From Rhodoferax lacus (GTDB taxonomy: Bacteria > Pseudomonadota > Gammaproteobacteria > Burkholderiales > Burkholderiaceae_C), in contig NZ_QFZK01000026.1 in the NCBI RefSeq assembly GCF_003415675.1, positions 1-45,806 on the forward strand: a stretch of 45,806 nt of DNA, given 5' to 3'. Below, in pieces: positions 20,012-31,036 of this stretch (the first letter of the stretch is position 1; the number at the start of each line of letters is the position of its first letter). Both the position numbers and the translations under genes were made by a program. The notes under the pieces were generated by a model. It was given only the letters and a program-made list of their open reading frames with translations. It was not told the DNA's origin and searched no databases.

Positions 20012-20638
20012 ATGTTCAGCAGGATTTTTGGCAAGCGCGACAAGTCTGCCGATGCACCCAACAAGGTGGCACAAGACAAGCGTGGTTTGTCAGATGCAGG
20101 CGACGACACAGACTCTGACCTGGGCACTCTGAACAGAGCCCGCCCCGGCAAAGGCACCCGTCTGCCCAACACCACGTTTGCGAATGCAATTCCAGTAGCC
20201 CAGCCTGCCAGCCCACCGGTCCGTCCAGTAGTTGCTGCCTCGGTTGCTCCGGTCGCTGTTCACGTTGCCCCAGTTTCCAAGGCTCCGGCAAGGCCGTATA
20301 CCAACTTCCCGGCTGACCACCAGATTGACTTCGTTTTGCCCACCGCGCCCATGGGCTTGGAGCCGGAGCTGAGCCTGGAGCAGCGCAAAACCAATGCCTT
20401 GCATATCGTCGAAGTGCACCACCAGCGCATTGCCAACACCATTCGTACCTTGTGGGGTTACAGGGAATGCAGTGTGTACATCAACCGCTTGATCATGGCT
20501 GGTGGTGATGGCATGGGACATGCCCGCGTTGGCTTCAATCAGGACGCGGCGGCCGCCATGCTGGAGTTGTCCGATGTGCATGATGCCGAGTTCGGGCCTC
20601 CGTCCACTCTGGGTGGCGCGCTGGGCCTGTCTATTTAG
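20012..20638 (+). CDS. Conserved-looking hypothetical protein
   Basis: The protein has 208 residues and I do not recognise it. Residues 1-110 are low-complexity and rich in Ala, Pro, Val, Asp and Lys, likely disordered (PVAQPASPPVRPVVAASVAP). The C-terminal ~85 residues look folded: QRKTNALHIVEVHHQRIANT, TLWGYRECSVYINRLIMAGG, and GHARVGFNQDAAAAMLELSD. There is no signal peptide or membrane helix, so it is probably cytosolic. It is the first gene after the right repeat and is convergent with rep. A 12-bp palindrome AAAAGCGCTTTT (19962-19973) lies 38 bases before its start and could be an operator. Confidence 0.7.
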   Translation: MFSRIFGKRDKSADAPNKVAQDKRGLSDAGDDTDSDLGTLNRARPGKGTRLPNTTFANAIPVAQPASPPVRPVVAASVAPVAVHVAPVSKAPARPYTNFPADHQIDFVLPTAPMGLEPELSLEQRKTNALHIVEVHHQRIANTIRTLWGYRECSVYINRLIMAGGDGMGHARVGFNQDAAAAMLELSDVHDAEFGPPSTLGGALGLSI

Positions 20639-20668
20639 TCTGCTGCCCGGGGGGGCCGCTGCAGGCCC

Positions 20669-22801
20669 TTAGCGCAGGTTGGCTGATGCAGCCGCTGTGG
20701 CCTGTGCCTTCAGCGCAAATTCCGCCCGCAGCGCCCGCAGTTTTTCTCGCGGGTCTTCCTTGGTCGTGGCCTGGTCCAGTGCCATCTCGGCAATAAAGCG
20801 GCTGGGCAGGGCGGCTACCAGCTCACGTCCCTTTTTACGCCGCTTGGCCCAACTCACCGCGAGGCTGCGCTGGGCGCGGGTAATGCCCACGTACATCAGG
20901 CGTCGCTCTTCCTGCAATCTTGTGGCCAGGTCATCGGCCACGGCCTCTTCGTCGCGCACTACGCTGCCATCGGCGCCGGTGGACTCTTTGAGCTTGAAGG
21001 GCAGCACGCCTTCGTTCACGCCCACCAACATCACATGCGGCCACTCCAGCCCCTTGGAGGCGTGCAGGGTGGAGAGGGTCACCACGTTCTGGTCTTTTTC
21101 GCGTTCGGTCAGGGTGGAGAGCAGGGCGATGGTTTGCGAAACCTCCAGCAGGTTTTTCACTTCACGCTCGTCGACCCCGGCCACACCTTCGACCTGGCCG
21201 CCACAGCGCTGGGCCATCCACTCGCAGAATTCGATCACGTTGGCCCACTTGGAAGCCGCCAGCTTCTCGCTTTCCTCACCGTCATACAGGTGCTTTTCGT
21301 AGCCGATTTCCTTGAGCCACTCGGCCAGGAACAGGGTGGCGTTCTCGGCACCTTCGGTGTGGCGGGCGCGAAACTGCAGGTCGTTCACATAGCGGCCAAA
21401 CTCGTGCAGGCTGCCAAGCGCCTTGCCACTGAGCGCGGCGCCCAGCGAGGAAGAAAACAGGGCTTCAAACAGGCTGAGTTTGTACTGGCTGGCATACACG
21501 CCCAGCGTGCCCAGGGTCTGGTGGCCAATGCCGCGCTTGGGTGTGGTGACGGCGCGCACAAAGGCCGGGTCATCGTCGTTGTTGGCCCACAGGCGAAACC
21601 AGGCACACAGGTCGCGGATCTCCGCGCGGTCAAAAAAGCTTTGGCCACCCGACACCTTGTACGGGATGTTGGCTTTGCGCAGCGCCTTCTCGAAGGGCTT
21701 GGCCTGGTGGTTGGCGCGGTACAAGACCGCAAAGTCGCGGAACTCGCGGTACTGCTTGCCGTCCTGCGCCAGCGAACCCTCGGCGCGCAGGCTCTGGATA
21801 CGCGCCACCGTGCGCTCTGCCTCGTGCTCCTCGCTGTCGGCGTCCACCACACGCACCGGCTCGCCCTCGCCCAAGTCACTCCACAGGTTCTTGGGGAAGA
21901 GCTTGGGGTTGGGGCCAATCACATTGTTGGCAGCCCGCAATATGGCCGAGGTGGAGCGGTAGTTCTGCTCCAGCTTGATGACCTTGAGGGCCGGGAAGTC
22001 CACTGGCAGTTTGCGCAGGTTATCCAGCGTGGCGCCACGCCAGCCGTAGATGCTTTGGTCATCATCACCCACGGCGGTGAAGCGGGCCACATCGGCCGTC
22101 TCGCCCACCAGCAGTTTGAGCATCTCGTACTGGGTGGCGTTGGTGTCCTGGTACTCGTCCACCAGCACATGGCCCATCTGGGCTTGCCAGCGCTGGCGCA
22201 CCTCGGGGTGGTTTTGCAGCAGTTTCAGGGGCAGGCTGATCAGGTCGTCAAAGTCCACACTCTGGTAGGCGCTCAGGCGCTCCTCATACCGGGCCATGAC
22301 CACGGCCACCTGCCGGTCCAGGTCGTTGGCGGCGGCGGCCAGGGCCTGTTCGGCATTCAGTCCGGCGCTCTTCCAGCCGCTGATGGTCCACTGCCATTGG
22401 CGTGCGGTGGCGGCATCCACCGTGCCACCTGCATCTTTGAGGATGCTGGTGACGTCATCGGTGTCCAGGATGGAAAACGCTGGCTTGAGGCCCAGGGCCG
22501 CGCCATCCTGGCGCAGCATGCGCACGCCCAGAGAGTGAAAGGTGCAGACCACGACGTCCTTGGCGGGCTTGCCAATCAGGCTCTTGGCGCGCTCGCGCAT
22601 TTCTGCGGCGGCCTTGTTGGTAAACGTGATGGCGGCAATGCGTTTGGCTGCCATGCCGGTCTGTATCAGCCGCGCAATCTTGTGCGTGATCACCCGCGTC
22701 TTGCCCGAACCGGCACCCGCCAAGACCAGGCAGGGGCCGTGCAGATAGTTCACAGCCTCTTGCTGGGCCAGGTTCATACCGGAGTTGGTGGGGGAAGACA
22801 T
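20669..22801 (-). CDS. rep: ATP-dependent DNA helicase Rep (UvrD/Rep family)
   Basis: A 710-residue superfamily 1A 3'-5' helicase. Walker A is GAGSGKT (29-35). Motifs include ITFTNKAAAEMRERA, the DEYQDTNA Walker B, DDQSIYGWRGA, LEQNYRST, VVTLSTLHASKGLEW and LMYVGITRAQ. The motif VSGGQSFFDRAEIRDL followed by TPKRGIGHQTL is closer to Rep than to UvrD, by memory of both families. Rep clears proteins ahead of replication forks and works with PriA in restart; priA lies directly upstream on the same strand. The C-terminus after the last motif is a short charged tail. Confidence 0.9.
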   Translation of the reverse strand: MSSPTNSGMNLAQQEAVNYLHGPCLVLAGAGSGKTRVITHKIARLIQTGMAAKRIAAITFTNKAAAEMRERAKSLIGKPAKDVVVCTFHSLGVRMLRQDGAALGLKPAFSILDTDDVTSILKDAGGTVDAATARQWQWTISGWKSAGLNAEQALAAAANDLDRQVAVVMARYEERLSAYQSVDFDDLISLPLKLLQNHPEVRQRWQAQMGHVLVDEYQDTNATQYEMLKLLVGETADVARFTAVGDDDQSIYGWRGATLDNLRKLPVDFPALKVIKLEQNYRSTSAILRAANNVIGPNPKLFPKNLWSDLGEGEPVRVVDADSEEHEAERTVARIQSLRAEGSLAQDGKQYREFRDFAVLYRANHQAKPFEKALRKANIPYKVSGGQSFFDRAEIRDLCAWFRLWANNDDDPAFVRAVTTPKRGIGHQTLGTLGVYASQYKLSLFEALFSSSLGAALSGKALGSLHEFGRYVNDLQFRARHTEGAENATLFLAEWLKEIGYEKHLYDGEESEKLAASKWANVIEFCEWMAQRCGGQVEGVAGVDEREVKNLLEVSQTIALLSTLTEREKDQNVVTLSTLHASKGLEWPHVMLVGVNEGVLPFKLKESTGADGSVVRDEEAVADDLATRLQEERRLMYVGITRAQRSLAVSWAKRRKKGRELVAALPSRFIAEMALDQATTKEDPREKLRALRAEFALKAQATAAASANLR

Positions 22802-22924
22802 GCGCAGGGGATGGGGAAGCAGACCGAAAGGCGAGGGCTGATCTTAACGGCTGTGTGGGCAACCCTCAGGGGAGGAGCGAGCGTGTCGAACGCCGTGTCG
22901 CAGTTAGCTGGCGCTGACTTTTCT

Positions 22925-25192
<2,268 letters not shown>

Positions 25193-25572
25193 GGTGAAGG
25201 CGGGAAAAGCGGCAAACCGGTCATTGAGCGTGGAAGGCAGGTGCCGCTTGGGGTGTTTTGTTGATGTGAATCTGAGGAAAAGCGGCTAAGTGCTTGATTT
25301 ACAAACCTTTTGTAAGCAGTCCAAGATTTCTGTGGATAACTTTGTTCATATCTTCTCTGGAGCCCCGCCAAAGCCTTGTGCCGTAAGGCTTTGGCTGAAA
25401 TGCCCGGAAAAAAAGCAAAGTTTTAAATCCTTATAAATCAACAACTTACAAGCGCTATCGAGTTTGTAGCGGGCTCTGCACGGTTTTAGCTTTGCTGCTC
25501 TGCCGCATCACCTATTTTGTGCATAAGTGATGAGGCCGCTGTTTGTCAAGTCGCCAAAACGTGCTAGGTAAT
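25193..25572. promoter_or_regulatory. priA-hemE intergenic region: DnaA boxes, repeats and a hairpin
   Basis: These 380 bases have no gene and are AT-richer than their flanks. Two sites match the DnaA box TTATNCACA on the minus strand: TGTGGATAA (25331-25339, perfect TTATCCACA) and TGTGCATAA (25518-25526). A palindrome TTACAAA-CCT-TTTGTAA spans 25299-25315, and looser copies CTTACAAG and GTTTGTAG lie near 25444-25467. An 11-bp hairpin GCCAAAGCCTT / AAGGCTTTGGC (25367-25395) may end the hemE transcript, although no T-run follows. An AT-rich run lies at 25408-25445. The priA promoter should lie here. Confidence 0.6.
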
Positions 25573-26682
25573 TCAGCTTCTTTGGGCTTTGGAGTGGCTG
25601 TGCACGGCTTCCACCAAGGCCGCCACGTTCTCCGGGGGTGTGTACTGACTTATGCCGTGACCGAGGTTGAAAATGTGGGTGGGGCCGGTGCCCGAACCCT
25701 GGAAGGGCGTGCCAAAACTATCCAGAACGCGCGCCACTTCGGTCGCAATCTGGGCCGGTGGGGCAAACAGCACATTGGGGTCGATATTGCCCTGCAGGGC
25801 CTTGCCGGGTCCGTTCTCGGCACCGCCCACCAGGGCACGCGCGGTGCCCAGGTTCACGGTCCAGTCCAGCCCCAGCACCTCGCAGTCCAGCGGTGCCATT
25901 TCCTTGAGCCACAGGCCGCCGCCCTTGGTGAACACCAGGCGTGGCACGATCTGGCCATCCACGCCGGTCCGTTTGAGCTTGGCCAGCACGCGGCGGGTGT
26001 ACTCCAGCGAGAAGGACTGGAACGCGCCATCGGCCAGCACGCCGCCCCAGCTGTCAAAAATCATCACGGCCTGCGCGCCCGCATCGATTTGCGCATTCAG
26101 GTAGGCGGCCACGGCATCGGCGTTGACAGCCAGCATGCGGTGCATCAGGTCGGGGCGGGAGTACAGCATGGTCTTGACCAGGCGGTAGTCGTCCGAACCC
26201 TTACCTTCGACCATGTAGCAGGCCAGCGTCCAGGGGCTGCCGGAAAAGCCGATCAGCGGCACCCGGCCGTTCAGCGCCTTGCGGATGGAGGTGACGGCGT
26301 CAAACACATAACGCAGCTTCTCCATGTCGGGCACTTCCAGCTTGGCCACGGCGGCCTCGTCGCGCACAGCGGTGGCAAAGCGCGGGCCTTCGCCCTGGGC
26401 AAAGGAAAGCCCCAGGCCCATGGCATCGGGCACGGTGAGGATGTCACTGAACAGGATGGCGGCGTCCAGCGGGTAGCGCTCCAGTGGCTGCAGGGTGACT
26501 TCGGTGGCGTAGTCGGTGTTGGTGGCCAGGCCCATGAAGCTGCCCGCGCGGGCGCGGGTTGCGCAGTACTCCGGCAGGTAGCGACCAGCCTGACGCATCA
26601 GCCACAGCGGTGTGTAGGCCGTGGCCTGGCGCATGCAGGCACGCAAGAAGGTGTCGTTCTGGAGCGGAGCGTAAGTGGTCAT
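25573..26682 (-). CDS. hemE: Uroporphyrinogen decarboxylase
   Basis: The protein has 369 residues. It converts uroporphyrinogen III to coproporphyrinogen III in haem synthesis, without a cofactor. Signature motifs are PLWLMRQAGRYLPEY (Arg30, Arg34), FSDILTVPDAMG with the catalytic Asp, GFSGSPWTLACYMVEG, and the C-terminal FNLGHGI. The stop is TGA at 25575-25573. It is transcribed toward priA and lies 129 bases after dsbD on the same strand, so it may have its own promoter in that gap. Confidence 0.96.
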   Translation of the reverse strand: MTTYAPLQNDTFLRACMRQATAYTPLWLMRQAGRYLPEYCATRARAGSFMGLATNTDYATEVTLQPLERYPLDAAILFSDILTVPDAMGLGLSFAQGEGPRFATAVRDEAAVAKLEVPDMEKLRYVFDAVTSIRKALNGRVPLIGFSGSPWTLACYMVEGKGSDDYRLVKTMLYSRPDLMHRMLAVNADAVAAYLNAQIDAGAQAVMIFDSWGGVLADGAFQSFSLEYTRRVLAKLKRTGVDGQIVPRLVFTKGGGLWLKEMAPLDCEVLGLDWTVNLGTARALVGGAENGPGKALQGNIDPNVLFAPPAQIATEVARVLDSFGTPFQGSGTGPTHIFNLGHGISQYTPPENVAALVEAVHSHSKAQRS

Positions 26683-26778
26683 GAGGCTGGATATTCGGTC
26701 GTTGCAGGGATGGGCGATTGTCGCAGTTCACCCGCCGCCAGGGTTTGATTTGGCACAGGTCAAGGGAAATTGCCCAGT

Positions 26779-26798
26779 ATGCCCGGGCGCCCGGGCAT
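26779..26798. repeat. 20-bp perfect palindrome after dsbD
   Basis: ATGCCCGGGCGCCCGGGCAT is a perfect palindrome starting 13 bases beyond the dsbD stop (minus strand). As RNA it would form a GC hairpin with a minimal loop, but no T-run follows in either direction. It may be a Rho-assisted 3' end or a protein-binding site. Confidence 0.5.
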
Positions 26799-26811
26799 CA
26801 GAAGCCCGCGC

Positions 26812-29034
26812 TTACAGCCGCGCCAGCGCCGTGCGCAACTCGTCCGCGCTCAGGATTTCCGACAGCACCACCGGCGCCTGCCCGGCCTGGTAGAGCACGT
26901 ACACCGGCACGCCGCTGCGCCCCAAGCTGCTTAGCGCCTGGCTGATGGCGGGGTCCCGACGCGTCCAGTCGGCGCGCAGCAGTGTCACCTTCTTGACAGC
27001 AAAGTCGGCCAGCACTTCGGGCTTGGAGAGGGTGGTCTTTTTGTTGTACTGGCAGGTAATGCACCAGGCCGCCGTGAAGTCCACAAACACCGGCTTGCCT
27101 GCGGCCAGCTCGGCATCCACCCGGCCCGGCACCCAGGCCTGCCATTCTCCCGCCTGCGCTTCCGCCTGTGTACCCGTTGCGCTGCCAGTCGCAGCTTGTG
27201 CCTCTTCCATTTTGAAAATATTCGGGCCCAGGCTCATAGCCAGCCACAGGCCGCCCACCAGGGAGAGCGTCGCCATGACGGTGCGGCTGCGCCCCTGCAG
27301 GTTCAGCGCCCAGACCAGGAGCGCCAAGCACAGCAGCAGGGCCAGCAGGCTGGCCGCACCATCCACACCGCTCAGGTGGCCCAGCACCCACAGCAGCCAG
27401 ACCACGGTAGCCCACATGGGAAAGGCCATGAAGCGGCGCAGCGTGTCCATCCACTGCCCGGGCTTGGGCAGCAGCTTGCCAATGCGGGGCACCCAGCTCG
27501 CGGCCAGGTAGGGCAGGGCCAGGCCCAGGCCCAGTGCCGCAAAAATGCCCAGGGCCTGCAGGGCGGGCAGGGCAATCGCATAGCCCAGGGACGCACCCAT
27601 GAAGGGCGCGGTGCAGGGCGAGGCAATCGCCACAGCCAGCACGCCGGACAGGAACGCATCGCCCAGCGGGTGGCGCAGTTGTGTGGCGGCCAGGTTGCCG
27701 GGCAACAGATTGCCTACTTCCAGCAGGCCCATGAGGTTCAGGCCAATCAGGGTGAACAGCAGGGCCAGCACGGCAATCACGCCGGGCGATTGCAGCTGAA
27801 AGCCCCAACCCAGTTGCTCGCCGCCGGCGCGAAGCCCAAGCATCAGGCCACCCAGCGCCAGAAAGGACAGCACCACCCCGGCGGTGTAAGCCAGGCCTTG
27901 GGCGCGGTGGCTGTGGCCTTTTTCCGCGGGCTTGGTAAAGGCCAGCACCTTGATGGCCAGTACCGGAAACACGCAGGGCATGAGGTTCAGTATCAGCCCG
28001 CCCAGCAGGGCCGCGGCCAGCGCCAGGCCCCAGGTGCCCAGGCTGGCATCGGCCAGCGGTGCGGGGGTGTTCGGGTTGCTGAGCTGGGTGTTCACGGCAG
28101 GGGTCAGCGGACCGGTGTTGATGGGCGGCCAGGTGCCTTTAACCTCCGCTTCGGCACGCTGGCTGGGGCCATCCAGCGCCAGCACAAAGGCCAGCCTGGC
28201 GGGTGACTCGCTGCGCAGGCCCGACAAAGGAATGGTGGCCGACCAGCTGCCGTCTGCCGCCCAGCTTTGCGCGCCGCCTTCGGCAGAGGGTGAGCGGGCG
28301 GTCTCTATGATCTCGGGTGCTTCGATAAAGGCATTGAGGTTCTTGCCGCGCCATGCTGCGGGCAGGCCCTGCGCAGTCAGTGTGAGGCCGTTCTTGCTGA
28401 CCTCTGCACCGGTCTTGCCTGCCAAGGCCACAGGTTCTGCAGCACGGGCCTTTTCAAAGTTGCCAGCGTGCAGAGCCGTGGAGCCTTTGATCGGCACCTG
28501 CAGCACAAAGCTGCCGTCCTGCGGCACGCACTCCTGTTTGCACACCAGCCAGGAGGCCGAGAGTTTCACTTCCAGGCTGTCGGCCAGCGCGCCGGGCGCA
28601 AAGCTCTTGGCAATGGTCAGTGGCACTGGCAGCAGCACCGTGCCCTCATAGCCATAGTTGGACAGGCTGCCGATGTTGATTTTTTGCGGCGTGGGCCAGG
28701 CAATCTCGCCAGCGCTCACACCGGCGGGCAGGTTCCACTGCAGCTGCGTAGGCAGGCCGGAGTCGCCGGCGTTCTTCCAATAGGTGTGCCAGTGCGGCTG
28801 GTGTGCCAGTTGCAGGCCCACCCACACCGTCTTGCCCGCGGCAATGCCGTCAGGGGCAAAGGCCAGCAGTTCGGCACGCACCTGCTCGGTTTGCACCACG
28901 GCGCTGGTGCCGCCTGTGGCGGGTTTGGGGAACTGGGCCAGAGCCGGGCTCTGGAGTGCCAGCAGCAGTGTGACAACTGCGGCCAGGGCAGCGGGTAGGC
29001 GGGAGGTGAAGAGCGAAAACAGCCGGGTCATCAC
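26812..29034 (-). CDS. dsbD: Thiol:disulfide interchange protein DsbD (ScsB-like)
   Basis: The 740-residue inner-membrane protein carries electrons from cytosolic thioredoxin to periplasmic thiol proteins. It has a signal peptide (to about 33) and an N-terminal periplasmic domain with HWHTYWKNAGDSG and a Cys pair (C165, C169). The CcdA-type membrane domain has two reactive motifs, LMPCVFPVLAIKVL and ASPCTAPFMGASLG. The C-terminal thioredoxin domain has WCITC (C658, C661). All three cysteine pairs are present. The N-terminal domain looks more like ScsB than E. coli DsbD. The DUF167 gene lies 11 bases upstream in the same operon. Confidence 0.88.
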   Translation of the reverse strand: MMTRLFSLFTSRLPAALAAVVTLLLALQSPALAQFPKPATGGTSAVVQTEQVRAELLAFAPDGIAAGKTVWVGLQLAHQPHWHTYWKNAGDSGLPTQLQWNLPAGVSAGEIAWPTPQKINIGSLSNYGYEGTVLLPVPLTIAKSFAPGALADSLEVKLSASWLVCKQECVPQDGSFVLQVPIKGSTALHAGNFEKARAAEPVALAGKTGAEVSKNGLTLTAQGLPAAWRGKNLNAFIEAPEIIETARSPSAEGGAQSWAADGSWSATIPLSGLRSESPARLAFVLALDGPSQRAEAEVKGTWPPINTGPLTPAVNTQLSNPNTPAPLADASLGTWGLALAAALLGGLILNLMPCVFPVLAIKVLAFTKPAEKGHSHRAQGLAYTAGVVLSFLALGGLMLGLRAGGEQLGWGFQLQSPGVIAVLALLFTLIGLNLMGLLEVGNLLPGNLAATQLRHPLGDAFLSGVLAVAIASPCTAPFMGASLGYAIALPALQALGIFAALGLGLALPYLAASWVPRIGKLLPKPGQWMDTLRRFMAFPMWATVVWLLWVLGHLSGVDGAASLLALLLCLALLVWALNLQGRSRTVMATLSLVGGLWLAMSLGPNIFKMEEAQAATGSATGTQAEAQAGEWQAWVPGRVDAELAAGKPVFVDFTAAWCITCQYNKKTTLSKPEVLADFAVKKVTLLRADWTRRDPAISQALSSLGRSGVPVYVLYQAGQAPVVLSEILSADELRTALARL

Positions 29035-29045
29035 CCATTGTCGCC

Positions 29046-29402
29046 TCAGTCGGATGACGGCGCTGTGTCGGTAAAAACAGCAGGCAGCTGCTTGTTCACG
29101 TTCTCCTGGCCAAACACCACCGTGATGTCGGCCACCGCCACACCAAACAGCGGCGCCAGAAAGCGCACCATGTGGTCGGTGGCCTTGCCGTCCTTGGGTG
29201 CGGCGGTGACGCTGATCTTGAGTTGCGTGCCCTTAGGCTTGCCAATGGCGTCTTTGGCCGCAGCCGGTTTGCCCAGCACATTGAGCACCAGCACATCGCC
29301 GTCCCAGCCAAAAAAGCTGTCGCCGGTGCTGTTGCGCGGGGCGCTTGCTTTTGCGGGTGTTTGTGGCTTTGCCAGGGCCTTGGGTCGTTGCTTGGATGCC
29401 AT
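29046..29402 (-). CDS. DUF167 (YggU-type) protein
   Basis: The protein has 118 residues. A lysine/alanine-rich N-terminal tail (~25 residues) is followed by the DUF167 core: LKISVTAAPKDGKATDHMVRF, VADITVVFGQENVNKQL. YggU-family proteins are small alpha/beta proteins of unknown function. It is the first gene of the dsbD operon. Its start is only 17 bases from the divergent radical SAM gene, and no Shine-Dalgarno is visible. A TATTAT -10-like box lies 6 bases before the ATG, so the mRNA may be leaderless. Confidence 0.85.
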   Translation of the reverse strand: MASKQRPKALAKPQTPAKASAPRNSTGDSFFGWDGDVLVLNVLGKPAAAKDAIGKPKGTQLKISVTAAPKDGKATDHMVRFLAPLFGVAVADITVVFGQENVNKQLPAVFTDTAPSSD

Positions 29403-29419
29403 GCTTTGATAATACGGTC
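29403..29419. promoter_or_regulatory. Symmetric divergent promoter, 17-bp gap
   Basis: The whole gap between the divergent starts is 17 bases. GATAAT (29408-29413, plus) and TATTAT (29414-29409, minus) are almost the same bases read on opposite strands. Each is 6 bases from its ATG, so both transcripts would begin at or next to the start codon. The -35 regions, which would lie in the opposite genes, are weak. Bidirectional promoters built on -10 symmetry are known in bacteria; use here is inferred. Confidence 0.55.
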
Positions 29420-31036
29420 ATGTCCGCCCGCATTGTCCTTGCCACCCTGAACGCCAAATACATCCACGCCAGTCTGGGCCTGCGTTGCCTGATGGCCAAT
29501 ATGCAGCGCCATGGCGGCGCGGACCTGGCCGCCATGACCTGCCTGCAGGAGTTCACCATCCAGCGCCCGGCGGGGGAGATTGTGGAGTCGCTGCTGCAGT
29601 CCCTGGGAGATGCGGATGTGCGTGTAGTCGGACTGGGTGTGTACATCTGGAACGTGACGCAGACCACCGAAGTCGTCCGCCTGCTCAAGGAGCGGAGCCC
29701 GGACGTAAAAATCGTCTTGGGCGGCCCCGAGGTCAGCCATGAGCTGGAAGGCCAAACCATCGTGCAGCTGGCCGACCATGTGATCACCGGCTGGGGTGAT
29801 GTGAGCTTTCCCAAGCTGTGCCGCGCGCTGGTGTTGGGCCCGCAGCCCCTGATGAAGGTCATTGCCGGGGAGCAGCCCCCGCTGGACGCGCTGGACCTGC
29901 CCTATACCCAGTACAGCGACACCGACCTGGCGCAGCGCGTGCTGTACGTGGAGGCCTCGCGCGGCTGCCCCTTCAAATGCGCCTTCTGCCTGAGCGCCCT
30001 GGACAAAACCGCCTGGGCTTTTGAGCTGGAGCCGTTTCTGGCCGAGCTGGCCACGCTGTATGCCAGGGGCGCGCGCAATTTCAAATTTGTGGACCGCACG
30101 TTCAACCTGAAGGTGGACACCTCGGTGCGCATCCTGCAGTTTTTTCTGGACCGGCTGCGGGCGGCACCTGGCGACTCCCTGTTTCTGCACTTCGAACTGG
30201 TGCCCGACCATTTGCCCGACGCGCTCAAGGCGCTGGTGGCGCAGTTTCCTGCGGGCGTGCTGCAATTTGAAATCGGCATCCAGAGCTTCAACCCCGCAGT
30301 GCAAAGCCGCATTGCCCGCAGGCAGGACAACGCCAAAACCGAAGACAACATCCGCTGGCTGCTGGCGCACACCACGGCGCATTTGCACACCGACCTGATC
30401 TTCGGCCTGCCGGGCGAAGACTGGCAGAGCTTTGCAGATGGCTTTGACCGTCTCTATGCCCTGGGCCCGCATGAAATCCAGCTGGGTGTCCTCAAGCGCT
30501 TGCGCGGCACGCCGCTGGCACGGCGCAGCCTGCCGGGTGCGGTGGCCGAGGACGGCATGCAGTACGCCACCGAGCCGCCCTACACCGTGCTGCAGACCGA
30601 TGCTGTCAGCGCCTCGGAAGTGCAGCAGTTCGTGCGCCTGGCCCGCTACTGGGATTTGCTGGTGAACTCCGGGCGCTTTGGCCAGAGCAGCCGCCTGCTG
30701 CTGCAGGGGCCCAGCGCCTTTGCCGCCTGGGCCGACTTCTCACAGTGGCTGTGGCAGCGCACCGCCAGCACCCACCAGCTCACCCCCGAGCTGCTGCTGG
30801 ATGCGTTGTTCGATTACCTGACGCTGGAGCGTGCACTTCCCATGGATGCAGTGCGCGCAGCGCTGCTGGCGGACTACCTGGCCAGTGGTGCGCGCTCCAA
30901 CCCGCAGTGTCTGCAAGGGCTGCTGCCGCGCCGGGAAAAAACGGGACCACAGAAGGCCGGCGTGGCACAAAGGCAGATGCGCCACCAGGCGTCGGCCGCG
31001 CAGACCGATACAGCAGGCTCTAAGATAGACGCATGA
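29420..31036 (+). CDS. B12-binding domain radical SAM protein (DUF4080 type)
   Basis: The protein has 538 residues. Residues 1-140 look like a cobalamin-binding fold (ARIVLATLNAKYIHASLGLR, DVRVVGLGVYIWN, KIVLGGPEVS). The radical SAM core has the iron-sulfur motif CPFKCAFC (C183, C187, C190). Further motifs are FKFVDRTFNLK, EIGIQSFNP and DLIFGLPGED. The C-terminal ~150 residues match the DUF4080 region. The substrate is unknown. The ATG 29420 is chosen over an upstream frame that overlaps the divergent gene. It overlaps the creatininase-family gene by four bases (ATGA), so the two are coupled. Confidence 0.88.
   Translation: MSARIVLATLNAKYIHASLGLRCLMANMQRHGGADLAAMTCLQEFTIQRPAGEIVESLLQSLGDADVRVVGLGVYIWNVTQTTEVVRLLKERSPDVKIVLGGPEVSHELEGQTIVQLADHVITGWGDVSFPKLCRALVLGPQPLMKVIAGEQPPLDALDLPYTQYSDTDLAQRVLYVEASRGCPFKCAFCLSALDKTAWAFELEPFLAELATLYARGARNFKFVDRTFNLKVDTSVRILQFFLDRLRAAPGDSLFLHFELVPDHLPDALKALVAQFPAGVLQFEIGIQSFNPAVQSRIARRQDNAKTEDNIRWLLAHTTAHLHTDLIFGLPGEDWQSFADGFDRLYALGPHEIQLGVLKRLRGTPLARRSLPGAVAEDGMQYATEPPYTVLQTDAVSASEVQQFVRLARYWDLLVNSGRFGQSSRLLLQGPSAFAAWADFSQWLWQRTASTHQLTPELLLDALFDYLTLERALPMDAVRAALLADYLASGARSNPQCLQGLLPRREKTGPQKAGVAQRQMRHQASAAQTDTAGSKIDA

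Noticed and set aside
25193..25572. Chromosome replication origin
   Set aside because: Two DnaA boxes and an AT-rich patch are suggestive, but there is no dnaA, no box cluster and no skew data here. Kept only as a finding about priA-hemE regulation.
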